A stretch of 45,184 nt of DNA from an uncultured Oscillospiraceae bacterium (GTDB taxonomy: Bacteria > Bacillota > Clostridia > Oscillospirales > Oscillospiraceae). The notes below the pieces were generated by a model that was not told the DNA's origin, did not search any database, and saw nothing but the letters and a program-made list of their open reading frames with translations. Where the stretch lies: NCBI GenBank assembly GCA_947627735.1, contig CANQXG010000018.1, positions 1 through 45,184 of the forward strand. The letters are read 5' to 3'. Of this stretch, positions 25,056 through 33,923 are shown one piece after another. The number at the start of each line of letters is the position of its first letter. Within the stretch, counting starts at the first letter, position 1. Position numbers and translations under genes: made by a program.

Positions 25056-25338
25056 GCAGCGGGCCTATCTGCGCTCCCTGGCCCAGAAGGAGGAGGTCAT
25101 CCTCCAGGTGGGCAAGGCCGGCGTCACCGAGCCGGTGATCGCCCAGACCCGGGAGGCCCTGGCGGCCCGGGAGCTGGTGAAGGGAAAGGTGCTGGAAAAC
25201 TGCATGTACACCGCCGCCGAGGCCCAGCAGGCTCTGTGCCAGGCGTGCTCCGCCGAGGGCGTGCAGGTCATCGGGAAGGTGTTCGTGCTGTATAAAAAGC
25301 GGCCGGACGGGGCGAAAATAGTCTTGCCCAAGGGCTGA
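25042..25338 (+). CDS. yhbY: YhbY-family RNA-binding protein
   Basis: A 98-residue single CRM-domain protein (CRS1-YhbY). The start LTGKQRAYLRSLAQKEEVILQVGKAGVT and the loop around GKVLENC match the family, which binds pre-50S ribosomal particles. ATG 25042 lies 14 bases inside the rdgB gene and follows AAAGGAG. It is 3 bases from the nadD fusion gene. A ribosome-assembly role fits with rsfS nearby. Confidence 0.9.
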   Translation: MLTGKQRAYLRSLAQKEEVILQVGKAGVTEPVIAQTREALAARELVKGKVLENCMYTAAEAQQALCQACSAEGVQVIGKVFVLYKKRPDGAKIVLPKG

Positions 25339-25341
25339 GCG

Positions 25342-26547
25342 ATGCGCATCCTGATCTATGGCGGCAGCTTCAACCCGCCCCATCTGGGCCACGTCCGCTC
25401 GGTGCGGACCGCCGTGGCGGCGCTGCAGCCGGACAAGACCCTCCTCATCCCGGCGGCCATCCCGCCCCACAAGCATCTGGCGGCGGAGACCCCCGCCCAG
25501 GAGGAGCGGCTTTGCATGACGGGCCTGGCGGCGGGGGAGATCCCCGGCTGCGAGGCGTCGGACATCGAGCTTGCCCGGGAAGGGACCAGCTACACCTCCG
25601 ACACCCTCCGTGTCCTCCGTGAGCGGTATCCCGGCGCGGAGCTTATCTTCCTCATGGGCACGGACATGCTGCTCTCTATTGAAACGTGGCATGAGCCGGA
25701 GGTCATCATGGCCCTGGCGGGGCTGGCGGTGTTCGCCCGGGAGGAGGGCCGCGAGGCGGAGATCGCCGCCCAGGCGGATCGGCTGCGGCGGACCTACGGC
25801 GCGCGGGTGTACGTGCTGGAGGGGGAGCCGGTGCCGGTGTCCTCCACCGACGTCCGGGCGCTGCTGCCCCGGCGGCAGGGCAGGGAGCTTCTCCCCGACG
25901 GGGTGTATGCGCACATCATCCGCCGGCGGCTGTACGGGGCCAGGCCGGACCTGGCCTGGCTGCGGGAAGAGGCGTTTTCCTATCTCAAGCCCACCAGGGT
26001 GGAGCACGTGCGGGGCACGGAGGCCATGGCCCGGCGTCTGGCCCGGCGCTGGGGCGCGGAGGAATCCGACGCGGCGGAGGCCGCGATACTCCACGACGTG
26101 ACGAAAAAATACGACCGGGACGGGCAGTTGCGCATATGCGAAAAATATGGTATCATACCCGATAAGTGGGAGAAGGCCAATCCGGAGCTGCTCCACGCCA
26201 AGACAGGAGCCGCCTTCGCGGCGGATCGGTTCGGCGCGCCGGTGGCCATCGCGGACGCCATACGCTTCCACACCACCGGCAGGCCGGCCATGACGGTGCT
26301 GGAGCAGATCGTGTTCCTGGCCGACGCCATCGAGGCCAACCGCCGGCCCTATCCCGCCCTGGAGGCCATCCGGCAGGCGGCCTTCGCCGATCTGGACGCG
26401 GCGGTGGAGCTGTGCGCCCGGCGGACGGTGGCGTATGTGACCGAGCGGGGCCTGCCCCTGCACCCGGATACGGCGCGGACGCAGGCGTATTATTTGAAAA
26501 AACTGGAAGACCGGGGCGCCGCCCCCATCCCCTGGGACGGCCTCTGA
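25342..26547 (+). CDS. nadD: NadD-YqeK fusion: NaMN adenylyltransferase plus HD-domain Ap4A hydrolase
   Basis: A 401-residue bifunctional protein. Residues 1 to ~200 are nicotinate mononucleotide adenylyltransferase of NAD synthesis, with GGSFNPPHLGHV (nucleotidyltransferase HxGH motif), IPPHKHLA and the closing SSTDVR motif. Residues ~205 to ~390 match YqeK, an HD-fold enzyme reported to split diadenosine tetraphosphate symmetrically: VEHVRGTEAMA, the HD pair in AAILHDVTKKYD, then FHTTG and FLADAIE. In Bacillus these are adjacent separate genes (nadD, yqeK), so the fusion keeps the known order. The gene is followed by rsfS, again the usual neighbour. No internal ribosome binding site separates the halves. 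Confidence 0.93.
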   Translation: MRILIYGGSFNPPHLGHVRSVRTAVAALQPDKTLLIPAAIPPHKHLAAETPAQEERLCMTGLAAGEIPGCEASDIELAREGTSYTSDTLRVLRERYPGAELIFLMGTDMLLSIETWHEPEVIMALAGLAVFAREEGREAEIAAQADRLRRTYGARVYVLEGEPVPVSSTDVRALLPRRQGRELLPDGVYAHIIRRRLYGARPDLAWLREEAFSYLKPTRVEHVRGTEAMARRLARRWGAEESDAAEAAILHDVTKKYDRDGQLRICEKYGIIPDKWEKANPELLHAKTGAAFAADRFGAPVAIADAIRFHTTGRPAMTVLEQIVFLADAIEANRRPYPALEAIRQAAFADLDAAVELCARRTVAYVTERGLPLHPDTARTQAYYLKKLEDRGAAPIPWDGL

Positions 26548-26572
26548 GACCATAAAGGCAGGAGAGAAAGAT

Positions 26573-26929
26573 ATGGAACCTTTTGAAGCGGCAAAACTGG
26601 CCGTCAAGGCCCTGTCCGACAAGCAGGCCGCGGACATCCGCCTGCTGCGGACCGAAGAGCTGACGGTGCTGGCGGACTATTTTCTGATCTGCACGGCCAA
26701 CTCCACCCCCCACGTGCGCACGCTGTACGACGAGGTGGACAAGGTCCTGTCCCAGGCGGGGATGGAACCCCTGCGCCGGGAGGGCAGCCGCAACAGCACA
26801 TGGCTGCTGCTGGATTTCGGGTGCCTGGTGGTACACATCTTCCAGCGGGAGGCCCGGGAGTTCTACAGCCTGGAGCGGCTGTGGAACGACGCGCTGGACA
26901 TCGATATCAGCGACATCATCAAGGCATAA
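26573..26929 (+). CDS. rsfS: Ribosomal silencing factor RsfS
   Basis: A 118-residue protein that binds L14 and blocks subunit joining when nutrients are short. The signatures LADYFLICTANSTPHVRTLYDEV and WLLLDFGCLVVHIFQREAREFYSLERLW are typical of the RsfS/Iojap family. ATG 26573 follows GGAGAGAAAG. The gene comes after the nadD-yqeK fusion and 12 bases before leuS. Confidence 0.95.
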   Translation: MEPFEAAKLAVKALSDKQAADIRLLRTEELTVLADYFLICTANSTPHVRTLYDEVDKVLSQAGMEPLRREGSRNSTWLLLDFGCLVVHIFQREAREFYSLERLWNDALDIDISDIIKA

Positions 26930-26941
26930 GAGGCGCAGAGC

Positions 26942-29353
26942 ATGGCATACGAATTTGACCGCATCGAGAAGAAATGGCAGGGCATCTGGGAAAAGGAGAA
27001 GCCCTATGCCGCCGTCACCGGCGATCCCCGGCCCAAGTGGTACGGGCTGATCGAGTTCCCCTATCCCTCCGGCCAGGGACTGCATGTGGGCCATCCCCGG
27101 CCCTATACCGCCATGGACATCGTGGCCCGCAAGCGCCGGATGCAGGGGTATAATGTGCTGTTCCCCATCGGCTACGACGCCTTCGGCCTGCCCACGGAGA
27201 ACTACGCCATCAAAAACCACATGCACCCCCGGGAGGTCACCAAGCGCAACGTGGCCAACTTCACCGCGCAGCTGAAGATGCTGGGCTTCGGGTTCGACTG
27301 GGATCGGATGGTGGATACCACAGATCCTACATACTATAAGTGGACCCAGTGGATCTTCCTGCAGCTGTGGAAAAAAGGCCTGGCCTACAAGGCCACCATG
27401 CCGGTGAACTGGTGCACCAGCTGCAAGTGCGTGCTGGCCAACGAGGAAGTGGTGGAGGGCGTGTGCGAGCGGTGCGGCTCGCCGGTCATCCAGAAGGAAA
27501 AGAGCCAGTGGATGCTGCGCATCACCGCCTACGCCCAGCGGCTCATCGACGATCTGGACGATGTGGACTATATCGAGCGGGTGAAGATCCAGCAGCGCAA
27601 CTGGATCGGCCGCAGCGAGGGCGCGGAGGTGGACTTCGACACCACCGCCGGGGACAAGATGCGCATCTTTACCACCCGGTGCGACACCCTCTTCGGCGTG
27701 ACCTACATGGTCATGGCCCCGGAGCACGCCCTCATCGAAAAGTGGATGCCCCTGCTGAAAAACGCCGACGCGGTCCGCGCCTATCAGGACGCGGCGGCCC
27801 ATAAGTCCGAGCTGGAGCGCACGGAGCTGGCCAAGGACAAGACCGGCGTGCGCCTGGAGGGCGTGGCCGCTATCAACCCCGTCAACGGGGAGCAGATCCC
27901 CATCTTCATCTCCGACTACGTCCTGGCCACCTACGGCACCGGCGCCATCATGGCCGTGCCCGGCCACGACAGCCGCGACTGGGACTTCGCCAGGGCCTTC
28001 GGCCTGCCCATCATCGAGGTGGTGGCCGGCGGCGACGTGGAGAAGGCCGCCTACACCGACTGCGAGACCGGCATGCTGGTCAACTCCGGTTTCATCACGG
28101 GCCTGCCCGTGGAGGAGGCCAAGGAGAAGATGATCGCCTGGCTGGAGGAGCATGGCGTGGGCCAGCGCAAGGTCAACTATAAGCTCCGGGACTGGGTGTT
28201 CTCCCGCCAGCGGTACTGGGGCGAGCCTATCCCCATGGTGAACTGCCCCCAGTGCGGGTGGGTGCCCGTGCCGGAGGAGCAGCTGCCCGTGTTGCTGCCG
28301 GAGGTGGAGAGCTATGAACCCACCGATACCGGCGAAAGCCCCCTGTCCAAGATGCGGGACTGGGTGGAGTGCACCTGCCCCAAGTGCGGCGGCCCCGCCG
28401 AGCGGGAGACCGACACCATGCCCCAGTGGGCCGGCTCCAGCTGGTACTTCCTGCGGTATATGGACCCCCACAACCCCGACGCCCTGGCCGGCAGGGAGGC
28501 GCTGGAGTACTGGTCCCCGGTGGACTGGTACAACGGCGGCATGGAGCACACCACGCTCCACCTGCTGTACAGCCGGTTCTGGCACAAGTTCCTCTATGAC
28601 ATCGGCGTGGTGCCCACCAAGGAGCCTTACGCCAAGCGCACCAGCCACGGCATGATCCTGGGCGAGGGCGGCGTGAAGATGTCAAAGAGCCGGGGCAACG
28701 TGGTCAACCCCAACGACGTGGTGGCCAAGTACGGCGCGGATACCCTGCGGCTGTACACCATGTTTATCGGCGACTTCGAGAAGGCTGCCGCCTGGTCCGA
28801 CGAGGCCGTGAAGGGCTGCAAGAAGTTCCTGGACCGGGTCTGGGCATTGGCCGAGGCCGGCCCGGAGGGGGAGGACGTCACCCCCGCCAACGAGCGCATC
28901 CTCCACCAGACCATCAAGAAGGTGTCCGACGACATCGAGGAGATGAAGTTCAACACCGCCATCGCCGCCATGATGACGCTGGTCAACGAGCTTTATAAGT
29001 CCAAGCCCTCCAAGGGGGACATGGAGATCCTCCTGCGGCTGCTCAGTCCCTTCGCCCCCCACGTGGTGGAGGAGATGTGGCAGATGCTGGGCTTTGACGG
29101 CCGGGCCATGGCCCAGAGCTGGCCGGAGTACGACGAGGCCAAGACCGTGGAGCACACCAAGGAGCTGGCCGTGCAAATCAACGGCAAGCTCAAGAGCACC
29201 GTTTCCGTCCCCGCCGACGCGGACGATGACGCCGTCATCGCCGCCGCCCAGGCGGAACCCAAGGTGGCCCGGGCCATGGAGGGCATGGAGATAGTGAAAG
29301 CCATCGTGGTGAAGAACCGGCTGGTCAATCTCATTTTGCGGCCGAAAAAGTAA
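26942..29353 (+). CDS. leuS: Leucyl-tRNA synthetase
   Basis: An 803-residue class Ia synthetase. The HIGH-type motif is HVGH in [16 protein letters not shown], and the second signature is KMSKS in [18 protein letters not shown]1 editing domain sits in the middle ([19 protein letters not shown], then [19 protein letters not shown] with the editing Asp). Zinc-type cysteine pairs occur in [23 protein letters not shown] and again in CPQCGW and CPKCGG. The anticodon-binding domain and C-terminal extension are present. Only 12 bases separate it from rsfS, so there is no room for a T-box leader; it is transcribed with the upstream genes. Confidence 0.98.
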   Translation: MAYEFDRIEKKWQGIWEKEKPYAAVTGDPRPKWYGLIEFPYPSGQGLHVGHPRPYTAMDIVARKRRMQGYNVLFPIGYDAFGLPTENYAIKNHMHPREVTKRNVANFTAQLKMLGFGFDWDRMVDTTDPTYYKWTQWIFLQLWKKGLAYKATMPVNWCTSCKCVLANEEVVEGVCERCGSPVIQKEKSQWMLRITAYAQRLIDDLDDVDYIERVKIQQRNWIGRSEGAEVDFDTTAGDKMRIFTTRCDTLFGVTYMVMAPEHALIEKWMPLLKNADAVRAYQDAAAHKSELERTELAKDKTGVRLEGVAAINPVNGEQIPIFISDYVLATYGTGAIMAVPGHDSRDWDFARAFGLPIIEVVAGGDVEKAAYTDCETGMLVNSGFITGLPVEEAKEKMIAWLEEHGVGQRKVNYKLRDWVFSRQRYWGEPIPMVNCPQCGWVPVPEEQLPVLLPEVESYEPTDTGESPLSKMRDWVECTCPKCGGPAERETDTMPQWAGSSWYFLRYMDPHNPDALAGREALEYWSPVDWYNGGMEHTTLHLLYSRFWHKFLYDIGVVPTKEPYAKRTSHGMILGEGGVKMSKSRGNVVNPNDVVAKYGADTLRLYTMFIGDFEKAAAWSDEAVKGCKKFLDRVWALAEAGPEGEDVTPANERILHQTIKKVSDDIEEMKFNTAIAAMMTLVNELYKSKPSKGDMEILLRLLSPFAPHVVEEMWQMLGFDGRAMAQSWPEYDEAKTVEHTKELAVQINGKLKSTVSVPADADDDAVIAAAQAEPKVARAMEGMEIVKAIVVKNRLVNLILRPKK

Positions 29354-29360
29354 GAATTTC

Positions 29361-29389
29361 TTGACAAGAACGCGGAAAACCTTTATAAT
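29361..29389 (+). promoter_or_regulatory. Consensus promoter of rpsU
   Basis: TTGACA at 29361-29366, 17 bases and TATAAT at 29384-29389, a perfect vegetative promoter. It leaves a leader of about 50 bases before rpsU. Confidence 0.9.
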
Positions 29390-29447
29390 ATCCAAGGTCC
29401 GCAGGAGAAAGCACATATGAGGCGTATTCGGAGGGAGGGAAAACAGA

Positions 29448-29633
29448 ATGTCGGAAATCTACGTCAAAGAGAACGAATCTCTCGATAACGCGCTCAAGCG
29501 GTTCAAGCGCAGCTGCGCCAAGGCTGGAGTTATGAACGACCTCCGCCGCAAGGAGTATTATCAGAGTCCCAGCGTCAAGCGTCGGAAGAAGTCCGAGGCG
29601 GCCCGCAAGAACAAACATAAGCGGTACTATTAA
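29448..29633 (+). CDS. rpsU: 30S ribosomal protein S21
   Basis: A 61-residue, very basic protein. The start [21 protein letters not shown] and the end [18 protein letters not shown] are typical. ATG 29448 follows GGAGGGA. It is transcribed alone from a consensus promoter and ends at a strong terminator, unlike the crowded operon upstream. S21 is needed for initiation on structured or native mRNAs. Confidence 0.96.
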   Translation: MSEIYVKENESLDNALKRFKRSCAKAGVMNDLRRKEYYQSPSVKRRKKSEAARKNKHKRYY

Positions 29634-29639
29634 TGATGC

Positions 29640-29675
29640 AAAAACGCCCCCAGCCACCGGCTGGGGGCGTTTTTT
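29640..29675. terminator. Bidirectional terminator between rpsU and the secreted protein gene
   Basis: A perfect 12-bp stem with an ACC loop, flanked by A residues on the left and T residues on the right, so it serves the converging genes on both strands. Confidence 0.9.
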
Positions 29676-29696
29676 CGTCTGTGGACCTGCGCGCGC

Positions 29697-30548
29697 TTAT
29701 TTCACCAGGATGCGGAACGAGCCGTTTTCAATGGTAATGGAGGCATAATCCAGCACGGCGCTGAAACGGCCCTCGATGAGCAGGCCCTCGGGGGTGTCCT
29801 CCTTCGTGACGATCTTCAGCTGGAAGTAATCGTCGCTGCCGCCCCACTCGCCACTGCGGGTAAAGGCCTGGTAGTTCATCAGAATGCTGCCGGCATTCAC
29901 GTAGAGGTACTCCGGCGGGTCATCCGGCGTCCAGGTGATGTCGTCCCCCTCGCGCATGGACTTGGGGAAGCGCATCTGGAAGTGGGAGGGGCTTTGCTCG
30001 GTGTCGAAGTACTCAAATTTGTACTGATAGGCGTCGTAGGAGCGCATGAAGTCCAGCTCGTCCGTCAGCACCTCGCGGTCATTGTAGACCATGCGTACGT
30101 AGTACTCGGGCAGGGGTTCGCCAAAGACGATGCCGTTTTGCACCAGCAGCATCATCACCCCGTCGTAATCGGGCAGCAGCAGCGCCGCCAGATCCTCGTA
30201 TTCCAGGCGATATGCATCGTAACCCTCCACCGTCGTTTCAGACACGGTGAAGCCGTTGGCCTCCGCCTGGTCCAGGTAGTCGGTGAAAAAGGCGTCGTCC
30301 GCCAGATCGTAGGTGTAGACGGAGCATATAAAATCCGTGGCGAAGTCATAGTCTTCGGCAAACAGCGTGCCCTCGCTGTCCAGCAGATCCGCCGGATCGG
30401 GCAGCACGCCCGGATCGCCGTCCTCGGAGGCGCTGATATCCGGCAGGCCGCCGCTCAGACCGCCCAGACCCTGTGCCCAGGCGAAGCTGGGCATGCACAG
30501 CAGGAAACACAGCAGAGAACACAACAAAGACACGGAAAACTTCTTCAT
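29697..30548 (-). CDS. Secreted protein of unknown function
   Basis: A 283-residue protein I do not recognise. It starts at ATG 30548 behind GGGAG and has a signal peptide of about 25 residues (MKKFSVSLLCSLLCFLLCMPSFAWA). A Gly/Asp/Pro/Ser-rich segment to ~residue 58 is probably a flexible linker. The rest is strongly acidic and rich in Tyr, Phe and Asp, with alternating patterns suggesting a beta-rich fold, and ends in a strand-like SITIENGSFRILVK. No catalytic motif, cysteine pair or anchor is visible in the mature part. It is a single-gene unit with its own promoter and a shared terminator. Confidence 0.75.
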   Translation of the reverse strand: MKKFSVSLLCSLLCFLLCMPSFAWAQGLGGLSGGLPDISASEDGDPGVLPDPADLLDSEGTLFAEDYDFATDFICSVYTYDLADDAFFTDYLDQAEANGFTVSETTVEGYDAYRLEYEDLAALLLPDYDGVMMLLVQNGIVFGEPLPEYYVRMVYNDREVLTDELDFMRSYDAYQYKFEYFDTEQSPSHFQMRFPKSMREGDDITWTPDDPPEYLYVNAGSILMNYQAFTRSGEWGGSDDYFQLKIVTKEDTPEGLLIEGRFSAVLDYASITIENGSFRILVK

Positions 30549-30655
30549 GCAAACACACTCCCTTTTTCAGCAGATCCGGTCCGGATGGCCGCCCCTGGGG
30601 AGAGGCCCGGACGGACATATATTTCTCGGAAGGCCGGTTTTTCGCTGTTGAAAAT

Positions 30656-30684
30656 ACTATAACATGCGGCGAATAATATTGCAA
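30656..30684 (-). promoter_or_regulatory. Promoter of the secreted-protein gene
   Basis: On the minus strand TTGCAA (30684-30679), 17 bases, TATAGT (30661-30656). The leader would be about 100 bases long. Confidence 0.6.
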
Positions 30685-30727
30685 GCGATTTATACCCGCC
30701 GGGCGGCCGGTCCTGCCCGCAGTTCTC

Positions 30728-31948
30728 TCACCGGTCGGCAAAGGAGCATTTTTCGTGGGGCAGTTCGGCGGAAAGGGCGGCGCCTAGGTAGTGGATGCTC
30801 TCCCGGCCATACCGGTCGCGGATGGCGTCCACCGCCGCGTCGATGCGCCGCTGGCCGTCCCGGCGGGCATAGTCGGTGAACAGGTCCGTCTGCTCCGGCC
30901 CGTCGGCGGGGGACAGGCTCCCCGCCCGCAGCCCCAGCCCCCGCAGGGTCCGGGGCCAGGTGTGGAGCTGGCCGAACAGGGCCATGGCCAGCTGGTACAG
31001 CTCCCGGGTGATGTCCGTGGGCCGGGGCAGGACCGCCTGGTGGCCGCTCCAGCGCAGGCTGACCGCGTCCCGGACGGCCACCTCCACCCGGGAGGTCATG
31101 TATCCCCCTGCCCGCAGCCGGCCTCCCACGTCCTCCGCCAGGGACAGCATCACCCGCCGCACGTCCGCGTCGCATGTCAGGTCCCGGGGCGGGGTGGTGG
31201 AGCTGCCCACGCTCTTGGCCGGCGGGGGACAGTCGAAGCGGCGGACGGGGCTGTCGTCCCAGCCGTTGGCGTACCGGTACAGGGTGACGCCCCCCTGACC
31301 CAGACGCAGCCGCAGGCAGGCCGGGTCCGCCTGGGCCAGCTGGCCGATGGTGCGGATGCCCATGGACGCCAGGGCGCGGGTGGAGGCCGGCCCGGCGAAC
31401 AGCAGCGCCCCCACGGGCAGGGGCCACACCATCCGGCGGAAGTTATCCCGGTCAAAGACCGTCACCGCATCGGGCTTGCGGTAGTCGGAACCCAGCTTGG
31501 CGAAGGCCTTGTTCCAGCTCACCCCCACGCTCACCGTCAGCCCCAGCTCCGCCTTCATCCGCCGGCGGATCTCCTGGGCGGCCAGATAGCCGTCCTTCCA
31601 GGCGTAGCAGCCGGTGATGTCCAGCCAGCTCTCGTCCAGACCGAAGGGTTCCTGACGGTCGGTGAACTGGGCGTACAGGCTCCTGGCGGCGTGGGACACG
31701 GCCTCGTACTTCTCATAGTGGGGCTTTAAGATCACCAGCTCCGGGCACAGCTGCCGGGCCTGCCACAGGACCATGCCCGTCTTTACGCCGCAGCGCTTGG
31801 CCTCGTCGCTCTTGGCCAGGATGATGCCGTGGCGGGCCTGCTGGTCGCCGCCCACCGCCACCGCCTTTCCCCGCAGCTCGGGCCGCTCCAGCAGCTCCAC
31901 GCTCACATAACAGGCGTTGATATCCGAATGTAGGATCACTCTCTCCAT
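30728..31948 (-). CDS. dinB: Y-family DNA polymerase IV
   Basis: A 406-residue translesion polymerase. The start VILHSDINACYVSVELLERPEL holds the first metal-binding Asp and the steric-gate region (Cys-Tyr in place of the more usual Phe-Phe or Phe-Tyr). The second acidic motif is GLDESWLDITG and the thumb/helix-hairpin-helix region follows FAKLGSDYRKPD. The little-finger domain fills the last ~120 residues. No clear beta-clamp motif was picked out, although QTDLF near the C-terminus is a good candidate. The gene diverges from a LexA-like S24 repressor, which suggests damage-linked control. Its -10 box lies only seven bases before the ATG, so the message may be nearly leaderless. Confidence 0.93.
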   Translation of the reverse strand: MERVILHSDINACYVSVELLERPELRGKAVAVGGDQQARHGIILAKSDEAKRCGVKTGMVLWQARQLCPELVILKPHYEKYEAVSHAARSLYAQFTDRQEPFGLDESWLDITGCYAWKDGYLAAQEIRRRMKAELGLTVSVGVSWNKAFAKLGSDYRKPDAVTVFDRDNFRRMVWPLPVGALLFAGPASTRALASMGIRTIGQLAQADPACLRLRLGQGGVTLYRYANGWDDSPVRRFDCPPPAKSVGSSTTPPRDLTCDADVRRVMLSLAEDVGGRLRAGGYMTSRVEVAVRDAVSLRWSGHQAVLPRPTDITRELYQLAMALFGQLHTWPRTLRGLGLRAGSLSPADGPEQTDLFTDYARRDGQRRIDAAVDAIRDRYGRESIHYLGAALSAELPHEKCSFADR

Positions 31949-31955
31949 GATCCCT

Positions 31956-31984
31956 ATTATAAATCGCTTGACAAGAGAAGTAAA
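31956..31984 (-). promoter_or_regulatory. Candidate dinB promoter
   Basis: On the minus strand TATAAT (31961-31956) with a weak TTTACT at 17-base spacing upstream. Seven bases separate the -10 from ATG 31948. An imperfect TTTCnC/GnGAAA dyad at about 31993-32011, between this and the divergent promoter, could be the S24 repressor's operator. Confidence 0.5.
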
Positions 31985-32015
31985 TAGGAAATTTTCGCTT
32001 AAAATGAGAAATATA

Positions 32016-32044
32016 TTGTTTTTTCTCTCCCGGCGGTATATACT
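32016..32044 (+). promoter_or_regulatory. Promoter of the S24 repressor gene
   Basis: TTGTTT at 32016-32021, 17 bases, TATACT at 32039-32044. Transcription should begin near 32051. Confidence 0.65.
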
Positions 32045-32067
32045 GCTGACAGAGGACGGTGAGGCGC

Positions 32068-32742
32068 GTGTTTGAGGATATGGGACGGAAGCTGGCGGCG
32101 CTGCGCACGGAGCAGGGCCTGAGCCAGCGGCAGCTGGCGGAGAGGCTGACCCAGATGGGGGAGCCTGTGTCCGACAAGGCCGTGTCCAAGTGGGAGAAGG
32201 GGACCACCCAGCCCTCAGCGCGGCAGTTTCTGGCGCTGTGCCGGGCGCTGGAGGTGGCGGACATGTCCGGGGAGTTCCTGGGGGAGGGCCTGACCCGGGG
32301 CCTGGACCGGGCGGGCCGGCGAAAGCTGGCGGAGTATGCCGACCTTCTGCGCCGCAGCGGGATGTATCAGCCCAGGCCGGAGCGGGGCCGGGCCATACGG
32401 CTGTACACCCTGGCGGCCAGCGCCGGCGCCGGACAGTTCCTGGACGACGGGGACTTTACGTGGATCGACGCCGCCGGCGCCCCGGCCCAGGCGGATTTCG
32501 CCGTGCGGGTGGCCGGGGACAGCATGGAGCCTCGGTACCGGGACGGGCAAGTGGTCTACGTGCGGGCCGTGCCCACGGTGGCGGACGGGGAGGCGGGGCT
32601 GTTCTACTGGCAGGGCAGCGGCTACATCAAGATCCTCCGGGACCGGCCGGAGGGGGTGTGCCTGCACAGCCTCAACCCGGCCTACGGGGACATCCCCGTG
32701 ACAGACACTACCCAGCTGCGGGTGTTCGGAAGAGTACTGTAA
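32068..32742 (+). CDS. LexA-like repressor: XRE helix-turn-helix plus S24 peptidase
   Basis: A 224-residue protein. I choose GTG 32068 over GTG 32059 because the predicted transcript starts near 32051 and GTGAGG then sits properly upstream. Residues ~8-65 form an XRE-type helix-turn-helix (LSQRQLAERL ... VSDKAVSKWEKG). Residues ~110-224 form the S24 domain with Ser152 in VAGDSMEPRYRDG and Lys188 in GYIKILR, the Ser-Lys dyad of self-cleaving repressors. A candidate cleavage site is Ala-Gly within AASAGAG (119-122). It is thus a phage-repressor-type regulator that RecA filaments could inactivate. It diverges from dinB and is followed 12 bases later by an AI-2E-type gene. Confidence 0.88.
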   Translation: MFEDMGRKLAALRTEQGLSQRQLAERLTQMGEPVSDKAVSKWEKGTTQPSARQFLALCRALEVADMSGEFLGEGLTRGLDRAGRRKLAEYADLLRRSGMYQPRPERGRAIRLYTLAASAGAGQFLDDGDFTWIDAAGAPAQADFAVRVAGDSMEPRYRDGQVVYVRAVPTVADGEAGLFYWQGSGYIKILRDRPEGVCLHSLNPAYGDIPVTDTTQLRVFGRVL

Positions 32743-32754
32743 GGAGCAAGGGAA

Positions 32755-33849
32755 ATGAAACTGGAATGGAAGACCTGCCTGCGGGCGGGCATCGCGGCGT
32801 TTTTGCTGTATCTGGCGATCTACTACTGGGAGACCGTGTCGGGACTGCTGGGCCTGCTGCTGGGGGCGTGCGTGCCCCTGGTGCTGGGCGCGGTCATCGC
32901 CTACCTGATAAATATCCTCATGACCTTTTATGAGCGGCTGTGGTTCCCCAAGAGCACGGCGAAGGCCGCGGCGGTGTCCCGCCGGCCGGTATGCATGCTG
33001 GCGGCGATGCTGACGGTGGTGCTGGTGTTGGTGCTGGTGGTGCGGATGGTGGTGCCGGAGTTCATCTCCTGCGTCAACGCCCTGATCCGGCAGGCGCCGG
33101 CGGCCATGAAGGAGCTGCTGAGCAACGAGGCCATCGAGAGGCTCATCCCGGCGGACATCGAGCAGCGCCTGGCGGGCATCGACTGGAACGGGCTGGTGAA
33201 CAACATCGGAAAGATCCTGCTGGGCGGCTTTACCGGGGCGGTCAGCGCCATAGGGTCCGTGTTCTCCGGGACGGTGACGGCGCTGTTCGCGCTGATCTTC
33301 GCGGTGTATATCCTGCTGGGCAAGGACAGCCTGTGCCGGCAGTGTAACCGGCTGATGGATGGCTACCTGCCGGAGAAGTGGCGCGCCCGGGTGCGCTACG
33401 CCCTGGGGGTGCTCAACCGCAGCTTCCGCAGCTATGTGGTGGGCCAGTGCACCGAGGCGGTCATCTTGGGCGGGCTGTGCATGGCGGGCATGACCCTGCT
33501 GGGCTTCCCCTACGCCGCCATGATCGGCGCGCTGGTGGGGGTGACGGCCCTGATCCCCGTGGCGGGGGCCTACATCGGCGCGGGGGTGGGCGCGTTCATG
33601 ATCCTGTCCGTGTCCGCGGAGAAGGCCCTGTGGTTTCTGGTGTATATCGTGGTGCTGCAGCAGCTGGAGGGCAACCTGATCTATCCCCGGGTGGTGGGTT
33701 CCTCCATCGGCCTGCCGGGCATCTTCGTGCTGGCGGCGGTGACCGTGGGCGGCGCCATGTTCGGCGTGCTGGGGATGCTGCTGGGCGTGCCGCTGGTGGC
33801 GGCGCTGTATCAGGCGCTGCGGGACGACCTGGACCGCCGGGGCGCCTGA
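32755..33849 (+). CDS. AI-2E family (PerM-like) membrane protein
   Basis: A 364-residue polytopic membrane protein. Hydrophobic segments near 12-55, 77-97, a soluble stretch of about 60 residues, then several helices from ~155 to ~355 match the AI-2E transporter/PerM family, including GALVGVTALIPVAGAYIGAGVG and the LQQLEGNLIYPRVVGSSIGLPG signature. Members are linked to autoinducer-2 export or to Na+(Li+)/H+ antiport, so the transported species is open. ATG 32755 follows AAGGAG. It shares a transcript with the S24 repressor, an unusual partner, and ends before a perfect terminator. Confidence 0.88.
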   Translation: MKLEWKTCLRAGIAAFLLYLAIYYWETVSGLLGLLLGACVPLVLGAVIAYLINILMTFYERLWFPKSTAKAAAVSRRPVCMLAAMLTVVLVLVLVVRMVVPEFISCVNALIRQAPAAMKELLSNEAIERLIPADIEQRLAGIDWNGLVNNIGKILLGGFTGAVSAIGSVFSGTVTALFALIFAVYILLGKDSLCRQCNRLMDGYLPEKWRARVRYALGVLNRSFRSYVVGQCTEAVILGGLCMAGMTLLGFPYAAMIGALVGVTALIPVAGAYIGAGVGAFMILSVSAEKALWFLVYIVVLQQLEGNLIYPRVVGSSIGLPGIFVLAAVTVGGAMFGVLGMLLGVPLVAALYQALRDDLDRRGA

Positions 33850-33876
33850 CGGATGCCGGCTGAAAAGAGAATAAAA

Positions 33877-33912
33877 CGGACGCCCTGTCCCGAGGACAGG
33901 GCGTCCGATATG
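33877..33912. terminator. Bidirectional terminator
   Basis: A perfect 14-bp stem with a CGA loop (33877-33907). The minus-strand side is followed by TTTTAT, and the plus-strand side by ATATGTTTT. It ends the AI-2E gene and the converging CobW-type operon. Confidence 0.85.
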
Positions 33913-33923
33913 TTTTGTGCCGC

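Noticed and set aside
26930-26941. T-box leader before leuS
   Set aside because: Only 12 bases separate rsfS from leuS and no specifier or antiterminator structure fits.
24814-28648. Long minus-strand frames opposite nadD-yqeK and leuS
   Set aside because: GC-rich coding DNA often leaves the opposite strand open; the proteins are rich in His, Gly, Arg and Val with no motif, while the plus-strand genes are unmistakable.
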